Assembly (NCBI GenBank): GCA_955652845.1
Contig: CATPBY010000199.1
Coordinates: 1-9,217, forward strand
DNA from: an uncultured Terriglobales bacterium
Lineage (GTDB): Bacteria; Acidobacteriota; Terriglobia; Terriglobales; Acidobacteriaceae
Length of the DNA stretch: 9,217 nt
Direction: 5' to 3'
Shown here: positions 1 through 6,564 of the stretch, piece by piece
Position numbering within the stretch: position 1 is the stretch's first letter
How the letters are laid out: each line of letters begins with the position of its first letter
The notes under the pieces: model-generated
Database searches by the model: none
What the model was told of the DNA's origin: nothing
Seen by the model: the letters and a program-made list of their open reading frames with translations, nothing else
Made by a program: the position numbers and the translations under genes

Positions 1-1974
1 AGCAACCTCACCGTCGCCTCGGCCTATGGAAAAAGCCTGATGGCGCAAGGCCAAATCGGGGCCGCGATTTTCGTCCTCGAGCCTCACGCCAGTCTCGTAA
101 CCGCTCCGGTCGAGTTGCGCGAGGCCTATGCCAAAACGCTGCTGGCGGCGAACCGGCTCGCTGATGCGCAACCGGTGCTCTGGCAGCTGTTCGAGCAGAA
201 CCCCAGCCGCATTCAGGACATCACCCATCTCATAGGCCTGCTGATCGATGCCCAGCAGGATACCGAAGCTGTGGCCCTGGCCCGGAAGCTGGAACAATTC
301 CAGCGTGGACGGGGAGAGCGCCGCGCCTTCATCACCCTCATGCAGGAACTGGTGGCTGCACATCGAGCGTCGCCGGAAGTGCTGGAGTTTTTGAGCGAAC
401 TGTTCAATGGTTCCAATCGCGAAGGCGATTATTGTCAGACTTTGCTGAAGCTCTTCGATCTGCACTGCGGCATGGGCAATTTTGCCAAGGCCGCGGAATG
501 CCTGGATCGCGCAGCCGACGTGGATGCCTACGAACCGGGTCATCAGAAGCGCCTGGAAATGCTGCGTGGCAAGATTGACGACAATCGCTACAAAGTCATC
601 GCGTCGCGCTTCACCAGCATGAAATCCCCCGCGGCGCCTGCCAAAAACGAAGAGCCCACGCTGGGCGCCGCCGCGCTTCAGGACCTTATGCTGCAGGCGG
701 AAATACTGGTCCAGTATGGAATGCGCTCCAAAGCCATTGAGCGCCTGCAGCGCATTCAAGAGCTTTTTCCGCATGAAGAAGAACGCAACCAGGACTTGCA
801 GCAGTTGTATATGTCAGCAGGAATGACCCCGCGCTATTCTGGATCGGCGCCAGTAGCGCCGCCCTCCACGGTGAGTCCGCCGCCAAAAGCTCCGATTCCC
901 GCCGATTCCGGGCATGCTGCGGCGACCGATGAAGCCGACGTCAACAGTTTTACCCGCGTCGCCGAAATTACCCGCAAGCTGTATCGCCAGGGCAATGCTG
1001 AAGCCGTGATGTCGACCACGGTGAATGAAATTGGCGCGCAGTGGAAATTAAGCCGGTGCGTGGTCGCCATGCGCAAACCTGGTCTGCTGCCCAGCGCAAT
1101 CAAGGAATACTGCGGCCAAGGTATGAAAAAAGGAGGCGCCGATGCGCTTGCCAGGTTGGTGTCCGCGGTGCAGGATCAGGCCGTCAGCCGTGGAACCCTG
1201 ACCATCAGCGACGCTCCCGCAGCTCCGGAGTTGCAACCTGCTCACGAAGCCCTGGCGGAGTTGGGTGTCACATCGCTCCTGGCCATTCCGCTGGCAGACG
1301 GAGCGGACCAAGTAGGCATCCTCATACTGACCCAGAACACGCCGCGCGGCTGGCATACCAGCGATATCGTGGTGCTCCGAACCATCAGCGATCAGATTGT
1401 TATTGCTCTCAACAATGCCGGTCTGCGCCGTCTGGTAAAAAGTCTTTCCGTCACCGACGAGCAATCCGGGTTGCTGAAGCGCGCGTCCTACCTCGATCTG
1501 CTAAGTGCGGAAACCCGCCGCGCCGTCCAGCAGGGCACTCCTGTCACGGTGGTGTTGATGCAGTTCGGCAAAAGCTCGGTCATGATGAAGGAATACGGCG
1601 AGGCCGCCGTCGAAGCCATCATGCGCCAGATTGGACATCTATTCGCCGCCAACATCCGCCAGAACGATCTCGCTTTCCGCTACGAATCGACTACGATTGC
1701 CCTGGTGCTGGGCGAGACCGCAGAAAAAGAAGCGCTGCTCGCCGTAGAGAAATTGCGCAAGCTGCTATCCGAGGTGCGCCCCGCCGATCGCCAGGAACCG
1801 CTACCTTTCAGCGCCGGAATCGCCGAGGCGGTCGTCCGCCAGCAGTATGATCCAGTCGACATCGTCACCGAAATCATCAACCGCGCCGAGCTAGCCCTAG
1901 ACATGGCCATCGCCCAGGGCATGGGCCGGGTCGTAAGCCTGGCCGCCGCGATGTCCACGGCAGCGGTAGCGTAG
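1..1974 (+). CDS. TPR-like / GAF / degenerate GGDEF regulatory protein (5'-truncated)
   Basis: The reading frame is open from the first base, and TPR-like helical sequence already runs through the first 13 codons. The ATG at base 40 is therefore probably internal and the true start lies upstream of the window. Numbered from that ATG, residues 1-265 are Ala/Leu-rich amphipathic helices resembling TPR repeats. Residues 266-292 are a Pro/Ala-rich linker. Residues 307-463 look like a GAF domain (VVAMRKPG, SLLAIPLA, GILILTQ, then a long closing helix). Residues 468-632 follow a GGDEF fold: TDEQSGLLKRASYLDLL at the start, FSAGIAEA, and a final RAELALDMAIAQGMGR helix. The active-site GG(D/E)EF is replaced by ESTTI at 549-553 within RYESTTIALVL, so cyclase activity is not expected. 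RQND at 540-543 sits five residues before it, where an inhibitory RxxD site would be. The likely role is cytosolic signal sensing or scaffolding. The ligand is unknown, and no neighbour indicates the pathway. Confidence 0.85.
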   Translation, partial: SNLTVASAYGKSLMAQGQIGAAIFVLEPHASLVTAPVELREAYAKTLLAANRLADAQPVLWQLFEQNPSRIQDITHLIGLLIDAQQDTEAVALARKLEQFQRGRGERRAFITLMQELVAAHRASPEVLEFLSELFNGSNREGDYCQTLLKLFDLHCGMGNFAKAAECLDRAADVDAYEPGHQKRLEMLRGKIDDNRYKVIASRFTSMKSPAAPAKNEEPTLGAAALQDLMLQAEILVQYGMRSKAIERLQRIQELFPHEEERNQDLQQLYMSAGMTPRYSGSAPVAPPSTVSPPPKAPIPADSGHAAATDEADVNSFTRVAEITRKLYRQGNAEAVMSTTVNEIGAQWKLSRCVVAMRKPGLLPSAIKEYCGQGMKKGGADALARLVSAVQDQAVSRGTLTISDAPAAPELQPAHEALAELGVTSLLAIPLADGADQVGILILTQNTPRGWHTSDIVVLRTISDQIVIALNNAGLRRLVKSLSVTDEQSGLLKRASYLDLLSAETRRAVQQGTPVTVVLMQFGKSSVMMKEYGEAAVEAIMRQIGHLFAANIRQNDLAFRYESTTIALVLGETAEKEALLAVEKLRKLLSEVRPADRQEPLPFSAGIAEAVVRQQYDPVDIVTEIINRAELALDMAIAQGMGRVVSLAAAMSTAAVA

Positions 1975-2304
1975 GCCGCTGTCAGTCAGTAGGGCTCCAA
2001 CATCGTTATCCATCAACAGCAGCCGTTCTTCAGGCGGAGAGAAGGATCTCGCGCCGATCCCCACGTTCCTGTATTTGTGTAGCCGGGTTTCCAGTATGTG
2101 CGGTCACTTCACGCGAGATTCCTCGCCCGGCTGAACTGCGCCGGACTTCGGGACGACTCACGGGAAAAACGCTGAATATTAAAATTTAGCCACTACTCAG
2201 AGATCCCCCTCTCTGGCGAATATCCCACTCCCACTGTTAAACTAACCAGTTTGGCTCGTCCTTTCGGAACATTCTGATCCCGGCAAGCCATCATCAGGAA
2301 ACCC
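1975..2304. other. Non-coding spacer upstream of the beta-oxidation cluster
   Basis: This stretch of 330 bases has no credible gene. Two inverted repeats are visible: GGATC 2044-2048 with GATCC 2056-2060, and AGCCGGG 2081-2087 with CCCGGCT 2126-2132 across a 38-base loop. Neither is followed by a T-run, so neither reads as an intrinsic terminator. An AT-rich patch lies at 2175-2188. A weak sigma-70-like pair, TTGGCT 2251-2256 and TCTGAT 2273-2278 (16-base spacer, four of six matches each), would give a leader of about 20 bases for the thiolase gene. It is a guess, but the operon promoter most likely lies somewhere in this spacer. Confidence 0.4.
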
Positions 2305-3504
2305 ATGCTGAAACCAGGCGATATCGCCATCGTCAGCGGGGCGCGCACGCCCTTCGGCCGCTATTGCGGCAAGCTGAGAGATTTCACCGCCCAGGAATTG
2401 GGGGCGGTTGCGGGCAAGGCGGCTATCGAACGCGCCGGGCTTGATCCCAGGGAATTCGACCACGCGGTTTTCGGCAACGCGCAACAGACGTCGGGAGATG
2501 CGCTCTATGGCGCCCGCCACGTCGGACTGCGAGCCGGTTTGCCGATCGAGACGCCCGCGCTCACCGTCAATCGCCTGTGCGGCTCGGGCATGCAGGCTAT
2601 CGTCAATGCGGCGCAGATGGTCCAGCTTGGCGAAGCCAACCTGGTGCTCGCCGGGGGCATGGAGGCCATGTCGCAGGCTCCCTTCGTGATCCGCGGGCGC
2701 GACGGCTTCACGCTGGCCCCTGGCGGCAAGCTGGAAGATTCACTCATGGTTGCGCTGCTCGACAGCTATTGCGGTTCGTACATGGCCAATACGGCCGAGT
2801 TGTACGGCGAGCAGCAGGGCATTACTCGCCAGATGCAGGATGAATTCGCTCTGCGCTCACAGCAGCTCGCCGACGCGGCCTATAAAGAAGGACGCCTGCA
2901 GGAAGAGCTGACGCCGGTGACCCTCAAAAATTCCAAGGGCGAGCCCAGCGGAGAGATGTTCAGCGAGGACGACCATCGCCGTCCCCAGACCACCATGGAA
3001 GGCCTGGCCAAGTTGAAGCCGGCGTTTGGTAAAACTGGCACCGTCACGGCGGGCAACGCCAGCGGCATTGTGGACGGCGGTGCCGCCGTGGTCGTGATGT
3101 CACTGGAGAGCGCGCAGAAACGAAATCTCAAGCCGCTGGGCCGCATTGTGAGCTGGGGCATCGCCGGAGTGGATCCAAAAATCATGGGCCGCGGTCCGGT
3201 CCCGGCAACAAAAATCGCTTTGCAGAAAGCTGGATTGACTCTCGATTACATCGACCTGATCGAAGTAAATGAAGCTTTTGCCGCGCAGTACCTGGCGGTC
3301 GAGAAAGAACTGGGCCTGGATCGAGAAAAAGTTAACGTGAATGGCGGCGCGATCGCCCTGGGCCATCCGCTGGGGGCGACGGGCGCAAGATTGGTAATCA
3401 CGTTGCTGTACGAATTGCGACGCAGAAAAAAGAAGTACGGCTTGGGCTCGGCATGCATCGGCGGCGGCCAGGGGATTGCGATGGTGGTGGAAAGCCTGAA
3501 TTAA
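2305..3504 (+). CDS. Acetyl-CoA acyltransferase (3-ketoacyl-CoA thiolase, ACAA2-like)
   Basis: This thiolase cleaves 3-ketoacyl-CoA with CoA to give acetyl-CoA and a shortened acyl-CoA, or condenses two acetyl-CoA in reverse. The 399 residues match the family length. All catalytic elements are present: nucleophile Cys92 in NRLCGSGMQ, NEAFA at 322-326, His354 in GHPLGATGAR, and Cys384 in SACIGGGQG. Several stretches (RHVGLRAGLP, RPQTT, NEAFAAQYLAVE, LRRRKKKYG) recall mitochondrial ACAA2, a medium-chain-capable thiolase, more than short-chain AtoB/PhaA. That comparison is from memory. The start is supported by AGGAAA at 2296-2301, a few bases upstream of the ATG. It is the first of three consecutive CoA genes in the same direction and is separated from the next by a palindromic repeat. 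Thiolase family identity is secure; chain-length preference is inferred. Confidence 0.95.
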   Translation: MLKPGDIAIVSGARTPFGRYCGKLRDFTAQELGAVAGKAAIERAGLDPREFDHAVFGNAQQTSGDALYGARHVGLRAGLPIETPALTVNRLCGSGMQAIVNAAQMVQLGEANLVLAGGMEAMSQAPFVIRGRDGFTLAPGGKLEDSLMVALLDSYCGSYMANTAELYGEQQGITRQMQDEFALRSQQLADAAYKEGRLQEELTPVTLKNSKGEPSGEMFSEDDHRRPQTTMEGLAKLKPAFGKTGTVTAGNASGIVDGGAAVVVMSLESAQKRNLKPLGRIVSWGIAGVDPKIMGRGPVPATKIALQKAGLTLDYIDLIEVNEAFAAQYLAVEKELGLDREKVNVNGGAIALGHPLGATGARLVITLLYELRRRKKKYGLGSACIGGGQGIAMVVESLN

Positions 3505-3512
3505 AAGATCAA

Positions 3513-3597
3513 TAACCACAGAGGCCACGAAGGTACACAAAAGACTTCGCCAGGCCGGATTCGATGATTCCTTCGTGATACGTGTCCTTTGTGGTTA
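3513..3597. repeat. Imperfect palindromic intergenic repeat (TAACCACAGAGG type)
   Basis: The outer arms are TAACCACAGAGG at 3513-3524 and CCTTTGTGGTTA at 3586-3597, with 11 of 12 positions complementary. The inner arms are CACGAAGG at 3526-3533 and CCTTCGTG at 3570-3577, perfectly complementary. The whole 85-base unit can fold into a long hairpin between the thiolase and dehydrogenase genes. From memory, similar 'accacagagg...cctttgtggtt' units are dispersed in many soil-bacterial genomes, so it is probably a REP/MITE-like element. It carries no ORF. There is no long T-run after the right arm, so an intrinsic terminator is not obvious. Confidence 0.75.
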
Positions 3598-3611
3598 AAA
3601 AAGGAATTGGT

Positions 3612-4490
3612 ATGGAAATTAAAAAAGTTGGAGTTCTGGGTTGCGGCCTGATGGGCTCAGGCATAGCCCAGGTTGCTGCCACCGCTGGGTTCGAGGTGGC
3701 GGTGCTCGAAGTCGACCAGAAATTTCTTGACAAGGGCTTTGCGGGCATTGAAAAGTCGCTGGCGAAGTTTGCCGAAAGAGGCACGCTGAAAGAAACTCCG
3801 CAGGCCGTCCGCGCTCGTCTCCAGGGAACCACGAAAATAGAGGACCTGGCGCAGTGCGACATTATCATTGAAGCCGTCATCGAAAACGTCGGGGAGAAGA
3901 AGAAAATATACGCGTCGCTCGATGGCGTGGTGAAAAAAGACGCCATCTTTGCCTCGAATACCTCGTCAATCTCTATTACCGAGCTTTTAACTTCCACCAA
4001 ACGTCCTGAGCGCTTCGTCGGCATGCACTTCTTCAATCCGGTGCCGCTGATGAAACTTGTGGAAGTGGTGCGCACCATCGCCACCGCCGACGACGTCTAC
4101 GAAGCCGCCTACGAGTTTGGGAAAAAACTGGGGAAAGTCCCGGTCCGCACCAGCGACAAAACCGGGTTCATCGTCAATCGCCTGCTGGTGCCGTATCTGC
4201 TCGATGCGATCCGCGCCTACGAAGAGGGGGTCGGCTCTATCGAAGACATCGACAATGCCATGAAGCTAGGCTGCGGCTATCCCATGGGCCCGTTCACGCT
4301 GCTCGATTTCGTTGGCCTCGACACTACCTATTACATTACGCATGTGATGTACGACGAATTCAAAGAGCGCCGCTTCGCATCGCCGCCACTGCTGAAGCGC
4401 CTGGTAATGGCAGGATGGTACGGGCGCAAGACCGGGAGGGGATTTTACGATTACAGCGACCCGAATAACCCGAAGGCGAATAAATTGTAA
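3612..4490 (+). CDS. hbd: 3-hydroxybutyryl-CoA (3-hydroxyacyl-CoA) dehydrogenase
   Basis: This NAD-dependent enzyme interconverts 3-hydroxyacyl-CoA and 3-ketoacyl-CoA, the step just before the thiolase upstream. At 292 residues it is a normal stand-alone enzyme. The Rossmann motif GCGLMGSG is at residues 10-17, and Glu33 takes the acidic NAD-ribose position at the end of the second strand. Catalytic residues line up with the family: Ser118 in NTSS, His139 in GMHFFNP, Glu151, and Asn189 in GFIVNR. The C-terminal dimerisation domain includes GCGYPMGPFTLLDFVGLD. The start chosen is the ATG at 3612, preceded by AAGGA at 3601-3605. A GTG at 3582 in the same frame would add ten residues encoded by the palindromic repeat arm and lacks family support. 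The protein is probably a soluble cytosolic dimer co-transcribed with its neighbours. PaaH or MmgB would be equally valid names. Confidence 0.95.
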   Translation: MEIKKVGVLGCGLMGSGIAQVAATAGFEVAVLEVDQKFLDKGFAGIEKSLAKFAERGTLKETPQAVRARLQGTTKIEDLAQCDIIIEAVIENVGEKKKIYASLDGVVKKDAIFASNTSSISITELLTSTKRPERFVGMHFFNPVPLMKLVEVVRTIATADDVYEAAYEFGKKLGKVPVRTSDKTGFIVNRLLVPYLLDAIRAYEEGVGSIEDIDNAMKLGCGYPMGPFTLLDFVGLDTTYYITHVMYDEFKERRFASPPLLKRLVMAGWYGRKTGRGFYDYSDPNNPKANKL

Positions 4491-4497
4491 TCGAAAT

Positions 4498-4582
4498 CTT
4501 GTCATCGTGAGCGCAGCAAGACGAGGAGCAAAGCGAACCGCTTCCGCTTCGCGGAAACAATTACTCCGCGCAGGATGACAAG
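4498..4582. repeat. Palindromic intergenic repeat (CTTGTCATC...GATGACAAG type)
   Basis: The 16-base end arms at 4498-4513 (CTTGTCATCGTGAGCG) and 4567-4582 (CGCGCAGGATGACAAG) are complementary at 14 of 16 positions. Inside lies a perfect 6-bp hairpin, TTCCGC at 4542-4547 and GCGGAA at 4551-4556, with loop TTC. The motif 'gtcatcctgagcg...aggatgac' resembles a widely dispersed bacterial intergenic element (recalled from memory, not searched). The unit fills nearly the whole gap between the dehydrogenase and hydratase genes. It differs from the repeat at 3513-3597. Its right arm contains AGGA 4572-4575 and ends at the G of a GTG codon at 4582. Confidence 0.75.
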
Positions 4583-4596
4583 TGTGGCTTAAATTT

Positions 4597-5379
4597 ATGA
4601 CCTACGAAAATATCCTCCTCGAAAAGAAAAACTCCATCGCTTACGTCACCGTCAACCGCCCCAAAGTGCTTAACGCGCTCAACATGGCGACCATGGAAGA
4701 GCTGCGCGCTTCGTTTCATGACATCAAAGGTGATGAGAACTTGCGCGTCGTCATCCTGACCGGAGCGGGCGAGAAGGCGTTCATCGCCGGCGCTGACATC
4801 GGTGAACTGGCCACGCACAACGCGGTGGCGGGCAAGGAGTATACCCACCGCGGCCAGAACGTCCTCAACCTGATCGAGAACCTGGGCAAGCCGGTGATCG
4901 CCTGTATCAACGGCTTTGCGCTGGGCGGCGGATGCGAAATCGCCATGGCCTGCACGATGCGCCTCGCAAGCGAAAATGCAAAGCTTGGCCAGCCGGAAGT
5001 GAAGCTGGGAATCATTCCGGGCTACGGCGGTACCCAGCGGCTGCCGCGCCTCGTAGGTAAGGGCCACGCCATGCAACTTGTGCTCACCGGAGAAATGATC
5101 AGCGCGCAGGAAGCGCATCGCATCGGCCTGGTGAACGAAGTCACAGCGCCCTCCGGTCTCATCCCGCGCGCCGAAGCGATTGCGCAAAAAATTATCGCCA
5201 ATGCGCCTCTGGCGGTTCAATACACCATGGAAGCCGTCAACAAAGGTATGGAGATGACGCTGGCGGAAGGCCTGTATCTCGAAGCGGTGCTATTCGGCGT
5301 CTCCTGCGCAACCGAAGACAAGAAAGAAGGAACAACCGCGTTTTTGGAGAAGCGAAAGGCAGAGTTCAAAGGGAAATAA
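4597..5379 (+). CDS. Enoyl-CoA hydratase / crotonase family protein
   Basis: The enzyme adds water to trans-2-enoyl-CoA (for example crotonyl-CoA) to form 3-hydroxyacyl-CoA, feeding the dehydrogenase encoded just upstream. The 260 residues fit a monofunctional crotonase. Oxyanion-hole segments are AFIAGADIGEL at 61-71 and GFALGGGCEIAMAC at 106-119. Both catalytic glutamates are present: Glu114 and Glu134 (GQPEVKLGIIPGYGGTQRL). Thr120 (ACTMRLAS) sits where most relatives have Asp. The ATG at 4597 gives the family-typical MTYENILLEKK but has no good ribosome binding site. A GTG at 4582 in frame would add five residues (MWLKF) and has AGGA at 4572-4575, six bases upstream, inside the repeat arm. 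The start is therefore uncertain. The family is certain; substrate length is not. Confidence 0.93.
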   Translation: MTYENILLEKKNSIAYVTVNRPKVLNALNMATMEELRASFHDIKGDENLRVVILTGAGEKAFIAGADIGELATHNAVAGKEYTHRGQNVLNLIENLGKPVIACINGFALGGGCEIAMACTMRLASENAKLGQPEVKLGIIPGYGGTQRLPRLVGKGHAMQLVLTGEMISAQEAHRIGLVNEVTAPSGLIPRAEAIAQKIIANAPLAVQYTMEAVNKGMEMTLAEGLYLEAVLFGVSCATEDKKEGTTAFLEKRKAEFKGK

Positions 5380-5439
5380 AGCCACGATTCAAGATTTAAT
5401 TGGAGAAATAGAGTCACGGAAAAAAGCGCGAGATCACTT

Positions 5440-6003
5440 GTGGCATCAGGCAACCGACCCAAAGCGTCGATCAAGGCAGTCGAAGGCAAACTAAATGCCG
5501 ATGGGAAACGCTTTGGAATCGTGGCCTCACGGTTTAATGACTTCATCACGGAACGATTACTGAGGAGCGCCTACGACGGCCTGCTGCGTTCGGGAGCAAA
5601 AGAGGAAGACATTCGCGTCCTCCGCGTTCCCGGCGCATTCGAAATTCCCTCCGCTGCGCGCACCCTGGCTGAAACCAGAAGATACGACGCCATCATCTGC
5701 CTCGGCTGCCTGCTGCGGGGCGACACGGCTCATTATGACGTCATCGTTAACGAAGTTACCCGCGGCATCGGACAATCCGCCCAGGAAACCGGCATCCCGC
5801 ACGCTTTCGGCGTGCTTACCTGCGACACGCTGGAACAGGCCATTGATCGAGCCGGTCTGAAGATGGGCAACAAAGGATTGGAAGCGGGGCTGGCTGCGGT
5901 TGAGATGGCAAATCTAACCGCGAGCGTCAGACGCCGGACCTCAGGCGTTAGCAAGAATAAAAAACAAAAGCGGAGCACGCCTTCCACCAAGCGCAAGGCC
6001 TGA
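5440..6003 (+). CDS. ribH: 6,7-dimethyl-8-ribityllumazine synthase
   Basis: RibH condenses 5-amino-6-ribitylamino-uracil with 3,4-dihydroxy-2-butanone 4-phosphate to form lumazine, the immediate riboflavin precursor. Visible hallmarks are EGKLNADGKRFGIVASRFN (Phe32), VPGAFEIPSAA, phosphate-binding RGDT at 93-96, catalytic His98 in AHYD, Arg137 in IDRAG, and GNKGLEAG. The start is the GTG at 5440. The frame has no ATG, GTG or TTG between the hydratase stop (5377-5379) and this codon, and conserved sequence begins about 14 residues later. The ribosome binding site is weak (GCGAG at 5428-5432). At 187 residues it exceeds the usual length of roughly 155, mainly through a Lys/Arg-rich tail at 163-187 (RRRTSGVSKNKKQKR). 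It lies 60 bases after the hydratase gene in the same frame and 63 bases before nusB, so co-transcription is likely. Confidence 0.96.
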   Translation: MASGNRPKASIKAVEGKLNADGKRFGIVASRFNDFITERLLRSAYDGLLRSGAKEEDIRVLRVPGAFEIPSAARTLAETRRYDAIICLGCLLRGDTAHYDVIVNEVTRGIGQSAQETGIPHAFGVLTCDTLEQAIDRAGLKMGNKGLEAGLAAVEMANLTASVRRRTSGVSKNKKQKRSTPSTKRKA

Positions 6004-6041
6004 TCAACCTCGATACATTCATTCACTCACTTCTTGTTAGA

Positions 6042-6055
6042 CTGAGAGCTGAGAG
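6042..6055 (+). repeat. Tandem heptamer CTGAGAG x2 upstream of nusB
   Basis: CTGAGAG occurs twice back to back at 6042-6048 and 6049-6055, in the ribH-nusB gap. The second copy ends 11 bases before the nusB ATG, so its GAGAG is a poor and distant substitute for a ribosome binding site. A different heptamer series follows nusB (6488-6508). Confidence 0.6.
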
Positions 6056-6066
6056 TTGACCGCTCC

Positions 6067-6495
6067 ATGGGTACCCGCCGCAAATCCCGCGAACTCGCTT
6101 TGCAGATGCTCTTTCAAGCCGACATGGGCCGGCAGGAAGCGGACGACGTACGCCGCACTTTCTGGAATGAGCGAAATGCAATCGACGCCGACGTGCGCGG
6201 CTTCGCCAATGATCTGTTCCGCGTGGCCAGAGACCGCACTGCGGAAATCGACGGATTGATCGAGCGCCACGCCGAGCACTGGCGTATGGATCGCATGGCG
6301 GCGGTCGATCGCAACGTTCTTAGAGCGGCAGTGGCCGAGTTGCTCGGCTTTCCCACCACTCCGCGAGCCGTCATCATTAACGAAGCCCTTGAGATCGCGC
6401 GTAAATTCTCCAGCCCAGAATCAGTGCAATTCATCAACGGAGTGCTCGACAGCGTGGGTCGCGAACTGGAGAAAGCGAAGGCTGGCAGTCGTTAG
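6067..6495 (+). CDS. nusB: Transcription antitermination factor NusB
   Basis: NusB binds boxA RNA together with NusE (ribosomal protein S10) and promotes processive, terminator-resistant transcription of rRNA operons. The 142 residues match the usual all-helical family length. The N-terminus GTRRKSRELALQMLFQADM is the arginine-rich first helix. The C-terminal half carries the family signature: MAAVDRNVLRAAVAELL, PRAVIINEALEIARKFS, and SVQFINGVLDSV. The ATG at 6067 fits the conserved N-terminus exactly. The upstream ribosome binding site is weak, with only GAGAG at 6051-6055, 11 bases away. The ribH-nusB pairing is common in bacteria and supports both calls. The last codons (Ser-Arg-stop) lie within a GTCGTT-type heptamer repeat, so the extreme C-terminus is repeat-encoded. 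Confidence 0.97.
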   Translation: MGTRRKSRELALQMLFQADMGRQEADDVRRTFWNERNAIDADVRGFANDLFRVARDRTAEIDGLIERHAEHWRMDRMAAVDRNVLRAAVAELLGFPTTPRAVIINEALEIARKFSSPESVQFINGVLDSVGRELEKAKAGSR

Positions 6496-6508
6496 TCGTT
6501 GGTCGTTG
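6488..6508 (+). repeat. Tandem heptamer GTCGTT(A/G) x3 across the nusB stop
   Basis: The copies are GTCGTTA 6488-6494, GTCGTTG 6495-6501 and GTCGTTG 6502-6508, followed by a partial GTCG. The nusB stop codon TAG (6493-6495) spans the junction of the first two copies. Tandem heptamers of this kind suggest slippage-driven spacer growth. Confidence 0.75.
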
Positions 6509-6549
6509 GTCGAGCAAATACGGTCGAGCAAAAACGGTTGAGCTAAAAT
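6508..6549 (+). repeat. Three tandem 14-bp repeats between nusB and the lipoprotein gene
   Basis: The copies are GGTCGAGCAAATAC 6508-6521, GGTCGAGCAAAAAC 6522-6535 and GGTTGAGCTAAAAT 6536-6549. The first two differ at one position and the third at a few. They directly follow the heptamers and lie between convergent genes. No hairpin plus T-run terminator is visible for either gene in this stretch. Confidence 0.8.
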
Positions 6550-6564
6550 GGCCGCCGCTCGCTA

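Noticed and set aside
1041..1850. 269-codon plus-strand ORF in another frame of the GAF/GGDEF gene
   Set aside because: The Arg/Pro/His/Ser-rich composition is typical of a frame-shifted shadow of a GC-rich gene. The real frame carries recognisable domains.
2177..2185. Promoter -10 in the AT-rich patch TATTAAAAT
   Set aside because: No acceptable -35 box at 16-18 bases upstream, and it lies over 110 bases before the thiolase start. It was kept only as an AT-rich patch.
3582..3611. Upstream GTG start for the dehydrogenase
   Set aside because: The added ten residues are encoded by the palindromic repeat arm. The ATG at 3612 has a good AAGGA and fits the family N-terminus.
4542..4556. Intrinsic terminator at the TTCCGC-TTC-GCGGAA hairpin
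   Set aside because: The stem is short and is followed by AACAATTACTCC rather than a T-run. It belongs to the dispersed repeat.
4561..5220. 219-codon minus-strand ORF opposite the hydratase gene
   Set aside because: It is fully antisense to a conserved crotonase and has no family resemblance or start signal.
6488..6549. CRISPR-like array
   Set aside because: Units are 7 and 14 bases with no unique spacers between them. They are simple tandem repeats.
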